A stretch of 64,000 bases of DNA, from NCBI GenBank assembly GCA_964410965.1, contig CAYPIY010000010.1, positions 1-64,000 of the forward strand, in the 5' to 3' direction. Under the pieces are notes generated by a model. The model worked only from the letters and a program-made list of their open reading frames with translations, was not told where the DNA came from and did not search any database. Numbering within the stretch: the stretch's first letter is position 1; every line of letters begins with the position of its first letter. The stretch comes from JBBIRG01 sp964410965 (lineage in GTDB: Bacteria > CLD3 > SB21 > JBBIRG01). Below are positions 15,884 through 25,282 of the stretch, piece by piece. A program made the translations under genes and the position numbers.

Positions 15884-16879
15884 ATGATGAACCGGTTTGC
15901 AATCATTCTGATCATGATATTGATTTCATCCTGTTCCGCGGATATTCCGCCGTACGATAAAAGCGTGACCTGGAAAAAAATCACAGACCCGGTTCCTCAG
16001 GATGAAGGCTGGGATTTTACGTTTCTCAGGATTACCGGGGATAACAGGATTTACGCCTCAAAACACGAGTTTTTATGTTATTCCACTGATGGTGGAAATC
16101 ACTGGACTGAAATTCCGGTACCGGATTCCATTTTCGATAAACGGTATTTTGTGAATTATGACGGAAATCTGTACATGATCGGCGGAGGTAAATTTTACGG
16201 GTCGACCGATATGGGTATTTCCTGGAAAGAGATAACGTATCCCGTAAACGGGACTTTTCTGCAGCATCCGTCCGGACATCTGTTTATGGTTTCCTATGAG
16301 GGCTTATACCGGACAACGGATTTCGGCGTTTCCTGGCATGAACGTCCGGCGCCGCGAAACAAAAATAACGGCGTTTACATGGTATTCGTTGCGGATAACG
16401 GCGATCTAATGACCAATGTCAATCAGTCGTTGTATTATTCAACCGACGAAGGCGCAGTTTGGGATTCGATGCCCGCACAGCCATCGGCCGTCTCTCTGTA
16501 CGGTTTGTATCCGATTTATCCTAATTCCGCTTCCAGGCTCGTTGCGGCCATTCATAACACCATAACAGCCGATAATGAATTGTATCAAACCACCGATCTG
16601 GGCCAAAACTGGTCGAACCTGGGTTTTGGTGTATCTGTGTCAGACGTGATATGGGAAAGCGGTTTCCCTCTGCTCATATCCGGCTCCGGGGGCGTTTACC
16701 GCAGGCATCCGGAAGGATTGTTTTCTCAAGTCAATACGGGTCTCCCTTATGAACCCGATTGTTATACCGAATGGTGCTTTGTGAGGGCATTATTTACCGA
16801 TACGGCGGGAGCCGTCTACGCAAACACGAGTGACGGGGTTTACCGGTCAGAACAAACAATCCGAGAAATGGATCAGTAA
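15884..16879 (+). CDS. Asp-box (BNR-repeat) lipoprotein, paralogue
   Basis: About 331 residues from the ATG at 15884. The frame opens at 15791, but the extra 31 residues would put the signal peptide (MMNRFAIILIMILISSC) in the interior, so the later start is preferred; no strong ribosome site helps the choice. The lipobox Cys is followed by SADIPPYDKSVTWKKI, nearly the same as the preceding gene. Asp-box repeats (YSTDGGNHWTEI, RTTDFGVSWHER, YQTTDLGQNWSNL) and the C-terminal AVYANTSDGVYRSEQ track the neighbour throughout, so this is a tandem duplicate. Function unknown. Confidence 0.72.
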   Translation: MMNRFAIILIMILISSCSADIPPYDKSVTWKKITDPVPQDEGWDFTFLRITGDNRIYASKHEFLCYSTDGGNHWTEIPVPDSIFDKRYFVNYDGNLYMIGGGKFYGSTDMGISWKEITYPVNGTFLQHPSGHLFMVSYEGLYRTTDFGVSWHERPAPRNKNNGVYMVFVADNGDLMTNVNQSLYYSTDEGAVWDSMPAQPSAVSLYGLYPIYPNSASRLVAAIHNTITADNELYQTTDLGQNWSNLGFGVSVSDVIWESGFPLLISGSGGVYRRHPEGLFSQVNTGLPYEPDCYTEWCFVRALFTDTAGAVYANTSDGVYRSEQTIREMDQ

Positions 16880-16942
16880 AGTATATTTTGAAAAACCAAT
16901 GAATATATTTACTAACTTTTAATTACATTAAAAGAGAACTTT

Positions 16943-17716
16943 ATGAAACAACACCTCAACAAAAAATCGGCAAAACAAGGATTCATGCTGCTGTCGGCGT
17001 TTTCGGCTTTGTTTTTCCTTCTTGCCTGTGATAAGGAATCAACGATATACCGGGAGACGCTGTATATTAAACATATCTATCCATGTTCCTATAATGGGCT
17101 TTACATCGCCGATGCGGTCGCCGAGCAGTTTACGATGGATGATCATGATTCAGTCAGGACCCAGATCACCTATAAGAAGAGAATCGACCTGCCGATCGAT
17201 ACCGCATTTATCGTATATGAATGGGACTGGCAGTGGCGGCACACGGATACAATTACGAACTGGACGGACTCCACAGGCCGGACCTATCTGACGGAACAGA
17301 ATCACAGATCCGAACAGCTGAGAATCATCAATAACTATTCGTCAAAAGTTTATGCGGAGCTTCTGACGATCGACAGTTTTCCGCGCCAGACAAGATTCGA
17401 CGGGCTCTACCGGGGTAATTACATCATCAATTCGACTTCATCGACACTGAATTACGGCCGTGTATGGGGATATGTAAATCCATCGCATCAGATCCAGTTC
17501 AGCACGGCCGGATACGGGACATATTTGCATCCGGGCAATATCACCGGCGGTTTTTCATCGGACAGCACGATGAGCATAGCTTGTTCCGGTTATTGGAGTG
17601 TTGATTTTGTCGGAAAGCCGGTTTATTTTAATCATGATTCTTTACGGGCGTTTTTCCGGATCCAGAACAGCCCTCCGGCTTTTTCTCTGAACCTGGATCT
17701 GATCCGCCAAAAATAA
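16943..17716 (+). CDS. lipoprotein of unknown function
   Basis: 257 residues. A lipoprotein signal (FSALFFLLAC, Cys about 29) is followed by DKESTIYRETLYIKHIYPC. The mature part is rich in Tyr, Thr and Asp with strand-like stretches (YRGNYIINSTSSTLNYGRVWGYV), and no catalytic motif is visible. It is not an Asp-box protein. It lies 30 bp before the nucleotidyltransferase gene and 63 bp after the propeller lipoprotein gene, in the same direction. I do not recognise the family. Confidence 0.68.
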   Translation: MKQHLNKKSAKQGFMLLSAFSALFFLLACDKESTIYRETLYIKHIYPCSYNGLYIADAVAEQFTMDDHDSVRTQITYKKRIDLPIDTAFIVYEWDWQWRHTDTITNWTDSTGRTYLTEQNHRSEQLRIINNYSSKVYAELLTIDSFPRQTRFDGLYRGNYIINSTSSTLNYGRVWGYVNPSHQIQFSTAGYGTYLHPGNITGGFSSDSTMSIACSGYWSVDFVGKPVYFNHDSLRAFFRIQNSPPAFSLNLDLIRQK

Positions 17717-17746
17717 TTTTCACCACCAATCAACGGGAATGAAATC

Positions 17747-18460
17747 ATGATCACGAAAGCAGTCATCGTCGCGGCGGGAAAATCGAGCCGTCTGTATCCT
17801 CTCACACTGGATAAACCCAAAGGGCTTCTTCCCGTCGGCGGACAGCCCATGCTGGCCCGGTCGGTCAGCCTGCTCAGAAAATGCGGCATCGTGGACATCG
17901 GCATCGTCGTCGGGTACCGGCACGGAATGATCCGCGAGGCGCTGGGCGATTCATTGCATTATATTTCCAACCCTTTCTTCGAACACTGCAACAACATGGG
18001 CTCGCTGTGGTTCGCGAAAGATTTTATCGGGAACGACCCGGTCGCCTATTTCCACGGCGACATCGTATATGACGAGGCCATACTAAAAGAAACGATCGAC
18101 CACGCCGGCCGGAACAGCAACGATATTGAACTCGTGACGGATTTCGGGCATACCAACGAGGAGGCGATGAAAGTCCGCGTGACGGAGGATCATTACCTGA
18201 TCGAGTCGAACAAGGAAATCCCTCTGAACGAAGCCGCCGGAGAATGGACCGGCATGACGTACATCAATAACGTGAAGGACACCCTGCGCTATTTCGAGAA
18301 AGTGATGTTCAATGAGGGCCTGAATTTCTATGATACTCACGCTTTCACGCAGATGGCGAAGAACGGTCACAAATTATTCTGCAGTTCAACGCGGAACCTG
18401 CCGTGGGTGGAAATCGATTTCCTGGAAGATTATGAACGCGCGAAGGAGATGTTCCGATGA
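17747..18460 (+). CDS. LicC/PntC-type nucleotidyltransferase, probable phosphonate cytidylyltransferase
   Basis: 237 residues. It has the canonical nucleotide-binding signature AAGKSSRLYPLTLDKPKGLLPV (9-30, with R15 and K25), then NNMGSLWFAKDF and YFHGDIVYDEAIL, which are the LicC/PntC substrate and metal segments, and IDFLEDYERA at the C-terminus. LicC and PntC couple CTP to phosphocholine or 2-aminoethylphosphonate. Its stop overlaps by 4 bp the start of a phosphonoacetaldehyde-reductase-type gene, so the likely substrate here is 2-hydroxyethylphosphonate, giving a CMP-phosphonate. This is the intact counterpart of the degenerate domain fused to the PEP mutase. The substrate is inferred. 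Confidence 0.85.
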   Translation: MITKAVIVAAGKSSRLYPLTLDKPKGLLPVGGQPMLARSVSLLRKCGIVDIGIVVGYRHGMIREALGDSLHYISNPFFEHCNNMGSLWFAKDFIGNDPVAYFHGDIVYDEAILKETIDHAGRNSNDIELVTDFGHTNEEAMKVRVTEDHYLIESNKEIPLNEAAGEWTGMTYINNVKDTLRYFEKVMFNEGLNFYDTHAFTQMAKNGHKLFCSSTRNLPWVEIDFLEDYERAKEMFR

Positions 18461-19560
18461 AACCTTTCCGATATTACAATCCCGTCCGCATCGAGTTCGG
18501 ATCCAACAAACTCGATACGGTCAGTGATTTCATCGGCGGCCGGAAAGCGCTGCTGGTCACGACATCCGGATTCGTTAAGTCGGGACTGGCCGACCGCCTA
18601 CGGAAGCAGACGGACAGGATCGTTATGGTGATTGATGAGATCGAGGGCTATCCGACGTTTGCCCTGCTGAAACCCATTTATGAAAGGGTCTGGAAAAACG
18701 ACATCCAGGTCATCATCGCGGTCGGCGGGGGAAGCGTGATGGACAGCGCGAAAGTTCTTTCTGTGTACCGGCCCGGCAAGGACTGGAATTTCGTGAATGA
18801 CCTGATCCGGAACAAAATCCCGAAGAAAGATTATCTCCGGATTCCCATAATTTCCGTTCCGACCACCACTGGCACCGGAAGCGAACTTACGCCCTGGTCG
18901 ACCGTATGGGACATGGACGCGAAAGAGAAGTATTCCCTTCATCTTCCCGATTTGTGGTCGGAAACCTGCATCGGAGACCCGGTCCTGACATGGTCCCTGC
19001 CGAAAGAAATTACCGTTCAAACGGGGCTGGACGCCCTTTCCCAGTCGCTGGAAGCGATATGGAATAAAAACGCCAACCCGGTCTCGACGCAGTACGCTAT
19101 CGAAGCGGCGAAAGACATCATGGAAACCCTTCCCCTGCTCACGGAAAACCCGTCTTCGCCGGAACTGCGCGAACGGATGATGAAAGCGACCCTGTTTATG
19201 GGCCTGGCTTTTTCCAACACGCAGACCGCCATCGCCCACGCGATTTCCTATTATATCACAGCCCACAAAGGAACGCCTCACGGCATCGCGTGCAGTCTGA
19301 CGCTCCCGGATATTGTGGATACGGTGATCGGGCAGGATCCGGAAATCGACCATACTCTGACACAGATGTTCGGTGAATTGTCCAGCCGACCGCTGCGCCG
19401 TTTGTTTGACAGGCTGAGTGTAAGCGTTTCGCTGAAAGATTACGGAGTCGCATCCGCCGATCTGGCCGCAATCCGGAAAACACTGGATGAGAACCCGCGA
19501 GCAAACAACAGCCTGGTGGATACGGAACGGTTATTTTTCGTTCTGCATTCACAACTATAG
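18457..19560 (+). CDS. phosphonoacetaldehyde reductase-like iron-type alcohol dehydrogenase
   Basis: 367 residues of the iron-containing alcohol dehydrogenase family: GGGSVMDSAK (90-99) for NAD(P), PTTTGTGSELTPWSTVWD (135-152), then a metal site made of D192, H261 and H275. The second canonical metal ligand, normally His in DALxH, is Q196 (DALSQSLEAIWNKNANPVS). NKNANP and the TPW segment recall phosphonoacetaldehyde reductases (PhpC type), which reduce phosphonoacetaldehyde to 2-hydroxyethylphosphonate. GGAG lies about 8 nt upstream of the overlapping ATG. With no transaminase in the window, this step sets the predicted end product. Confidence 0.87.
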   Translation: MKPFRYYNPVRIEFGSNKLDTVSDFIGGRKALLVTTSGFVKSGLADRLRKQTDRIVMVIDEIEGYPTFALLKPIYERVWKNDIQVIIAVGGGSVMDSAKVLSVYRPGKDWNFVNDLIRNKIPKKDYLRIPIISVPTTTGTGSELTPWSTVWDMDAKEKYSLHLPDLWSETCIGDPVLTWSLPKEITVQTGLDALSQSLEAIWNKNANPVSTQYAIEAAKDIMETLPLLTENPSSPELRERMMKATLFMGLAFSNTQTAIAHAISYYITAHKGTPHGIACSLTLPDIVDTVIGQDPEIDHTLTQMFGELSSRPLRRLFDRLSVSVSLKDYGVASADLAAIRKTLDENPRANNSLVDTERLFFVLHSQL

Positions 19561-19681
19561 AAAAGTCTGAATTTAATCATCTAGCTACGGGAGAAATAAG
19601 AAGGTGCTGAAATTCTTTCATGAATCAGACAAGAGGAAAGCTCCGATCTGCCTTCAGGAACACTGGCCGGGCCGTTGTCAA

Positions 19682-21523
19682 ATGCTTTCAGTTCGGTCAT
19701 TAGTTTTTCTGTTTTTTGCAGGAATGCTGCTGTTTGCCCTTGTCTCTTGCAGTGATTCTGAGCCGCCGTTTGACAGCAGCATTACATGGGAAAAAGTTAC
19801 CATGCCCACATACGACTTAATTGACGATATTTGTTTCACTCCAACCGGATCGGTACTGGCGTCTGTCCGGGGGAATCTTTACCGGAAATCAGGCGGATCA
19901 TCCTGGCAAAAAGTGTACGACGGGTCAGGGTCTATTTCGCTGAATGTTTTTTCTAACGGTTCAATCTATATTAACCTGGGCTACCGTTCAACAGACGACG
20001 GTCAAACCTGGCATTCTTCGGAATTGGAAGCATTTAATGCAAACGTTCAACTTGATAACGGAACGATTTATATAGGGCTTAATAACGGAATTATTTTTTC
20101 AACTGACAACGGACAGACCTGGTTAACAGATTCATTGTTTATTGGGTATTCTATTCCTTCAATCGTCCGGGACAGAAACGGAAACCTGTTTGCCGCTGGT
20201 AATTATTACAGTGCCAAAATATGGAAAATGAGCGCGGGAGTATGGACTGAAATTTCAATTCCCCAGTCAATAACAGGCGGAATTTTTGATATTGATGTTG
20301 ATTCAACAGATCATTTATTTCTAACTGCATACGTCAGTGAATCTCAGCCTCGGGTATTATACCGATCAGCGAATGCCGGCATGACCTGGACACAAATCAG
20401 CGCACCTCCAAACGATCCCATAAGTTATTTAACTGTCTTATCTAATAATCAACTTATGCTGTCAACCGAAAAAGCATTATGGCGGTCATCTGATGAAGGA
20501 ATGACATGGACGAGGAGTGACGCCGGGATCGCCAGACCGGGTATTACCACAATGGCAATCGGCCCCGGTAATGAATTGTATTGCGGCGGCTATGGATTTT
20601 ATCATTCTACGGACAATGGTTCATCATGGCAATTTGAAATCCTGGAAAATACGGCTGATCCGATCTCGGCACTGGCGGGCAATGATGTGCTTTACGCCGG
20701 GGGCGAGTTACTTTACCGATCCGATGATGACGGAGCGACATGGAGACCTCTTAAAGTGAATAACCTGAATCCGATCAGGAAAATCAGCTTTGGTGAGCCC
20801 GGTGAGATTATAGTCAGTGATGCACCAAACAACCGCTTCTATCCCAATCAAAACCTCTTCCGGTCAACGGACAACGGTGATACATGGCAGAACATTTACA
20901 ATGGGTATTTTGACGATTTTGTAATCAATGTCCAGGGACATATATTTGTTTCCGATTTACGCGATAGACCAATCAATATACTCCGATCCACAGATCACGG
21001 TATTCATTGGGAGAAAATCACAGCGGGGCTTCCAAATCAGGATGTCATGAATTCCAATGTACTCGCCCTGCATCCTGACGGACTGCCTTACTTGTTGTTC
21101 AATTTCAGGCTTTACAAGTTGGGAAGCAATAACATCTGGACGCGTGTTCCTGCGCCAGCGACCGATTATACATTTCTTGGCCTGAGCGTAAGCCCATCCG
21201 GGGTTATTATCAGCGGTTACTACTGCGATTTTTTCCGCTCAAAGGATGAGGGGAATCACTGGAGTAAAATTAATTCGACTGTCTGCCGGAACCTTTTTTG
21301 GAATGACGAAACCTTGTTTGCGGCCGGTTATCAAAACAATGATGCGCCGGGAGCCGGTATTATGGTTTCCACCGATTACGGAAGCCATTGGTTTCAGGCG
21401 CTGGACGGACTGAGTAATTACCGGATTCGCTGTATTGGTTTTCTGAATAACGATCACATCTTTGCTGCCGGTGATTCAATCCTATACCGGAGTCAACAAG
21501 TATTCCAGGGAGTCCATCAATGA
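19682..21523 (+). CDS. large Asp-box (BNR-repeat) lipoprotein
   Basis: About 613 residues from the ATG at 19682; the frame opens at 19604, but only the later start puts the lipoprotein signal (MLSVRSLVFLFFAGMLLFALVSC) at the N-terminus. SDSEPPFDSSITWEKV matches the SADIPPYD opening of the two shorter lipoproteins. Many Asp-box repeats follow (RSTDDGQTWHSS, FSTDNGQTWLTD, RSSDEGMTWTRS, RSTDNGDTWQNI, RSKDEGNHWSKI), enough for two propellers. The stop overlaps the start of the barrel gene 21520-22266 by 4 bp, so these two products are translationally coupled and may act as a lipoprotein/barrel pair. Function unknown. Confidence 0.75.
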   Translation: MLSVRSLVFLFFAGMLLFALVSCSDSEPPFDSSITWEKVTMPTYDLIDDICFTPTGSVLASVRGNLYRKSGGSSWQKVYDGSGSISLNVFSNGSIYINLGYRSTDDGQTWHSSELEAFNANVQLDNGTIYIGLNNGIIFSTDNGQTWLTDSLFIGYSIPSIVRDRNGNLFAAGNYYSAKIWKMSAGVWTEISIPQSITGGIFDIDVDSTDHLFLTAYVSESQPRVLYRSANAGMTWTQISAPPNDPISYLTVLSNNQLMLSTEKALWRSSDEGMTWTRSDAGIARPGITTMAIGPGNELYCGGYGFYHSTDNGSSWQFEILENTADPISALAGNDVLYAGGELLYRSDDDGATWRPLKVNNLNPIRKISFGEPGEIIVSDAPNNRFYPNQNLFRSTDNGDTWQNIYNGYFDDFVINVQGHIFVSDLRDRPINILRSTDHGIHWEKITAGLPNQDVMNSNVLALHPDGLPYLLFNFRLYKLGSNNIWTRVPAPATDYTFLGLSVSPSGVIISGYYCDFFRSKDEGNHWSKINSTVCRNLFWNDETLFAAGYQNNDAPGAGIMVSTDYGSHWFQALDGLSNYRIRCIGFLNNDHIFAAGDSILYRSQQVFQGVHQ

Positions 21524-22266
21524 TAACCATTCGAAAACGCAAGGTTATATACTGGAAACGCCTAATCATGAAATGCCTGTCCGTTTCGGCTTTTTTGACG
21601 GCGGTTACAACAACTGCACTTCTGGGACAAACAAAAAGCGAAATCCTTTCCGGTTACCCGATAGCGCTTAAAATTCAGTACGGTAACATGAATTTCAAAA
21701 AATTACTTTATGATAAAATTCCGGACATCGGAACAGCATATGGATGGGATATGTCATGCAGTTACTTCCATTCAACAGGAACAAACTTTTTACCCGGCAT
21801 CGGGTTTGGGATTCGTCGAGTCAGCTATAATAAAGATATCCGCGATTATTATATTGTCAATGATTTCTGGCACGCAAGAATAAAAGTATTCATACAGTAC
21901 AAGCTGTACACCGATGAACGGATGATGATATTGCCGGGAATCACATTTGTTCGGGAATGGAACCTGAAAACCGATAATATATGGCGAAGCAAAAATCCGT
22001 TTGAATATCCGTTTTATCTGTATCCGAAAGGATTACATCTCAGTCATAAATCATTCGGTGGTGAGCATCTGGACGCAGAGCTGACAGGATTATACAGGAT
22101 TGGAATGGGTTTTGCTATATCTGTCTCAGCGGCTTATAATGTTTACGATAGGGCGGTATATCGGTTGAAAGAATTCAGGTATACGTACGATCACTTCGCG
22201 GCCGAATACTCATTTCCAACAGGTCTTTCTGTAAATGCGGGGATAGCTTATGTGATAAAATTGTAG
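21520..22266 (+). CDS. outer-membrane beta-barrel protein, last gene of the long run
   Basis: 248 residues from the overlapping ATG at 21520; an internal ATG at 21568 would begin the signal peptide more directly (MKCLSVSAFLTAVTTTALLGQ), so the true start may be the latter. The mature part is barrel-like (IALKIQYGNMNF, LPGIGFGIRRVSY) and ends LSVNAGIAYVIKL. It resembles 14143-14796. The lipoprotein/barrel order is the reverse of that seen at 14143-15765. A strong terminator about 105 bp downstream closes the unit. Confidence 0.7.
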   Translation: MITIRKRKVIYWKRLIMKCLSVSAFLTAVTTTALLGQTKSEILSGYPIALKIQYGNMNFKKLLYDKIPDIGTAYGWDMSCSYFHSTGTNFLPGIGFGIRRVSYNKDIRDYYIVNDFWHARIKVFIQYKLYTDERMMILPGITFVREWNLKTDNIWRSKNPFEYPFYLYPKGLHLSHKSFGGEHLDAELTGLYRIGMGFAISVSAAYNVYDRAVYRLKEFRYTYDHFAAEYSFPTGLSVNAGIAYVIKL

Positions 22267-22371
22267 ACAAACCAAAAAGCGATCTTTTTCGCGCGCCAAT
22301 AACAGCCCAGCGGGTACGGAATATTTATTTGAAAGATTGCATCAATCGGTTTGACAAATAGCTGCCAAACA

Positions 22372-22403
22372 AAAAGCCGTTCACCCTTCGATGAACGGCT
22401 TTT
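22372..22403. terminator. bidirectional terminator between convergent genes
   Basis: AGCCGTTCA (22375-22383) pairs with TGAACGGCT (22392-22400) around an 8-nt loop, with A's before and T's after. It ends the plus-strand run that closes at 22266 and the minus-strand M16 gene ending at 22426. Confidence 0.8.
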
Positions 22404-22425
22404 AATTTTATTTTCTGAACAGCAA

Positions 22426-25173
22426 TTACTTCACAACATTCCCGTCGGTATCGATGAATTGGATATCGCCGAGGTTCAGTTCTTTGATGCTTGATTCAAT
22501 TTTTGAACGGTCGCCGACGATCACCCAGACAACCTGATTCGGTTTCAGGACTTTCTTCGCGGCATTGTGAATGTCGGTCAGATTCAGATTTCGGACTTTC
22601 TGCGCGTACTGGTCGTAATAATTTTCCGGAAATTCGTATTTGACCATGTCATACACTGAGAACAGTACCGCCTGGTTGGTTTCCCACAATCCGGGCAGCT
22701 GCAGGATCTGGTTAGACTGTGTTTTCTCGAATTCCTGCTGGGTCGCGAGCCGGGTACCGGTGATATCGTTCATTTCTTTTATGATTTCGGACATCGCTTC
22801 TTTGGTTTTATCCGACTGAACGGGTGAGTAGGCGATGAACGGCCGCTGTCCGCGCGCGCCCGGCATGAACGAGGCCGCGCCGTATGTCCAGTGCTTGTCC
22901 TCGCGGAGGTTCATGTTCAGGCGTGATGTGAAATCGCCGCCGAAAATATTGTTCATCGTCTCGATCGCGATGCCGTCGGGATCGCCGGAGGACGGCGCGA
23001 CATGGCCCGCGAAGATGATCGACTGGATCGAGCCCGGCCGGTCAATCAGATACACCGTGGACTTCGCCTGATGATCCACTTTGGCGACGTTCTTTTTCGG
23101 GGCGGTTCCTTTCTTCCAGTCCTTGAACAGCGCTTCGAGCTTCGGCTGGATTTCCTTCATCGTGATATCGCCGACGATCAGCAAGGTCGCGTTGTTCGGT
23201 TTGAACCAGTTCTCATGCATTTTCATCAGGTCCTGGCGCGTGAGTTTCGCGACGGATTGTTCGTTGCCGGAACCGGTGAACGGGGCGCCGTAAGCGTGGT
23301 TTTTACCGTACAGCAGCGACGGGAACACGCGGAGCGCCATTTGGATCGGCGTGACTTTCTCACGCTGGATCGTCGCCAGTTGCTGTTTCTGCAGACGGGT
23401 GAAATCGCTTTCCGGGAATGACGGATTCAGGATCACGTCGGAGAAAATATCGAGCGATTTCTCAAGATTCGCTTTCAGCGCGGTCATCACAACGGAGGAA
23501 ATGTCGAGATCCGATCCTGTGCCGAGCGTGGCGCCGAGCATGGCGAGTTCGTCGCTGATCTGGAGCGACGTTCTTGTTTTCGTTCCTTCGTCGATCATGT
23601 TCATCAGCAGGTTCATCGCGCCGGGCATGACGGACTGGTCGGCGGAGTATCCGGCGTCAATCATTAAATTGAAATTCACCACGGGTATGGCTTTGCGTTC
23701 GGCGAGAATGATTTTCATTCCGTTAGACAAGGTCGCTTTCTGCATCGCCGGGAATTTAGCGACAGGAGCGCTGCCCGCGACCGGCAGTTTAGAACGGTCG
23801 GCCCCGGACTTTTCGAAAGAGAATTCAGGGAACGGCAATACTTCGAGGACGTACGCGCCGTCGGAGAGCCATTCTTTGGCGGCGTTATGCAGGTCTTTGC
23901 CGGTGGTTTCCTTGACGTTGTTCAGCAAGGTTTTATAATATCCCGCGTCGCCTTTGAACGTCTGGCTGCGGGCGAGAATGTCCGATTTGCCGCCGAATCC
24001 GCCGATGCGTTCCACGCCCTTGACGAATCCCGCGATGTACTGCGTTTTCACGCGTTCCACCTCCTGGTCAGTCGGGCCGTCCTTGATGAATTTTGCGAGT
24101 TCCTCATCGACGGCTTTCTCGATTTTCTCGAGGCTTTCGCCGGGTTTCGCCATAACTTCGATGAACAGCAGTCCGGCGATCTCGCGCTGGTCGAGGTATA
24201 CATCCACGCGGGTCGCGGTCTGGTCGTCATAGACGAGCCGCTTGTACAGTCTTGATGTTTTGCCCGCACCGAGCACGTCGGTCACGAGATCGAGATGGGA
24301 CGTGGCTTTGGAGCCCCAGGCGGGAACGTTCCAGACTTTGATCAGCTTGGACTGCGGGACGCGGTCCTGCACGACCTGGCGCTGGGTGCCGGTGCGTTTG
24401 GCGATCCATTCCTTGTGATGCGCGACCGGAGGGCCGGCGGGGATGTCGCCGAAATATTTCTCGACTTTCTCTTTCGCCGTGGCCGCGTCAATATCGCCCG
24501 CGATGACGATCACCGCATTCGACGGGCCATAGTATGTCTTGAACCATTCGTGGACATCGTTCAGGGAGGCGGCGCCGAGGTCTTCCATGGAACCGATGAC
24601 CGTCCATGAATACGGATGATTGGCCGGGAACGCCACACGCGGGATCAGGTCGTCCGCGACAGAATAAGGTTCGTTTTCGTACTGTCGTTTCTCGTTCTGT
24701 ACGACGCCGCGCTGTTCGTCAAGCTTACCCTGCGTGACGGCCTTGAGTAAATGACCCATGCGGTCGGATTCCATCCATAAGGCGATATCCAGCGCGCTGG
24801 TAGGGACGTTCTCAAAATAATTCGTGCGGTCCTCGTTCGTGGTACCGTTGAGGTTTGTCGCGCCGATGCTTTCCATCACCTGGAAATAATCTTCATCTTT
24901 ATTTTCGCTGCCGTTGAACATCAGGTGTTCGAAGAGGTGCGCGAACCCGGTTTTTCCGGCTTTCTCGTTTTTCGAGCCGACGTGGTACCATACGTTGACC
25001 GCGACGATCGGCGCTTTATGGTCCTCATGAACGAGCAGGGTCAGCCCGTTTTTCAGGACAAATTTCTGGTACGGGATATCGACGTCGATATCGGTGGTTT
25101 TCTTGATGTTCTGCGCGCGTATGGTCGCTAGACCGAGAACGGCGAGAACGAGCAGGAATTCGAGTTTGAGCAT
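22426..25173 (-). CDS. M16 family zinc metallopeptidase (pitrilysin-like, secreted)
   Basis: About 915 residues from the ATG at 25173, chosen for AAAGGATTCCCCGA upstream and the signal peptide it exposes (MLKLEFLLVLAVLGLATIRAQ). The inverted zinc motif HLFEH is at 79-83 with the distal Glu in VVQNEKRQ (about 161). A second M16 domain from about residue 480 lacks the motif, as usual for two-domain members. These enzymes cut small unfolded peptides in the periplasm. The gene stands alone, convergent with the phosphonate operon. Codon usage looks slightly more GC-rich than that of the surrounding surface-protein genes. Confidence 0.92.
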   Translation of the reverse strand: MLKLEFLLVLAVLGLATIRAQNIKKTTDIDVDIPYQKFVLKNGLTLLVHEDHKAPIVAVNVWYHVGSKNEKAGKTGFAHLFEHLMFNGSENKDEDYFQVMESIGATNLNGTTNEDRTNYFENVPTSALDIALWMESDRMGHLLKAVTQGKLDEQRGVVQNEKRQYENEPYSVADDLIPRVAFPANHPYSWTVIGSMEDLGAASLNDVHEWFKTYYGPSNAVIVIAGDIDAATAKEKVEKYFGDIPAGPPVAHHKEWIAKRTGTQRQVVQDRVPQSKLIKVWNVPAWGSKATSHLDLVTDVLGAGKTSRLYKRLVYDDQTATRVDVYLDQREIAGLLFIEVMAKPGESLEKIEKAVDEELAKFIKDGPTDQEVERVKTQYIAGFVKGVERIGGFGGKSDILARSQTFKGDAGYYKTLLNNVKETTGKDLHNAAKEWLSDGAYVLEVLPFPEFSFEKSGADRSKLPVAGSAPVAKFPAMQKATLSNGMKIILAERKAIPVVNFNLMIDAGYSADQSVMPGAMNLLMNMIDEGTKTRTSLQISDELAMLGATLGTGSDLDISSVVMTALKANLEKSLDIFSDVILNPSFPESDFTRLQKQQLATIQREKVTPIQMALRVFPSLLYGKNHAYGAPFTGSGNEQSVAKLTRQDLMKMHENWFKPNNATLLIVGDITMKEIQPKLEALFKDWKKGTAPKKNVAKVDHQAKSTVYLIDRPGSIQSIIFAGHVAPSSGDPDGIAIETMNNIFGGDFTSRLNMNLREDKHWTYGAASFMPGARGQRPFIAYSPVQSDKTKEAMSEIIKEMNDITGTRLATQQEFEKTQSNQILQLPGLWETNQAVLFSVYDMVKYEFPENYYDQYAQKVRNLNLTDIHNAAKKVLKPNQVVWVIVGDRSKIESSIKELNLGDIQFIDTDGNVVK

Positions 25174-25214
25174 TCGGGGAATCCTTTCGTTGGTTAAATA
25201 ATGTTGAAAATTTT

Positions 25215-25282
25215 GCCTCAAAGATACAACGGCACGAAATGTTTATGATTTTTTTACTTTGTGTCTTAGTGTCTTGGTGGCA
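25215..25282. repeat. degenerate CTTNGTG...TTGGTGGC palindromic repeat
   Basis: CTTTGTGTCTTAGTGTCTTG followed by GTGGCAAA forms the right arm. The left arm (GCCTCAAAGATACAACGGCACGAAA) is a decayed complement. It belongs to the same family as the elements at 34225-34287 and 55820-55885. Confidence 0.6.

Noticed and set aside
14800..16879. Sialidase activity for the Asp-box lipoproteins
   Set aside because: Asp boxes are structural; the arginine triad and catalytic Tyr/Glu pair are not recognisable.
18598..19353. 251-codon frame opposite the dehydrogenase gene
   Set aside because: Shadow of a clear coding gene, rich in Arg/Gly as expected for antisense of GC-rich codons.
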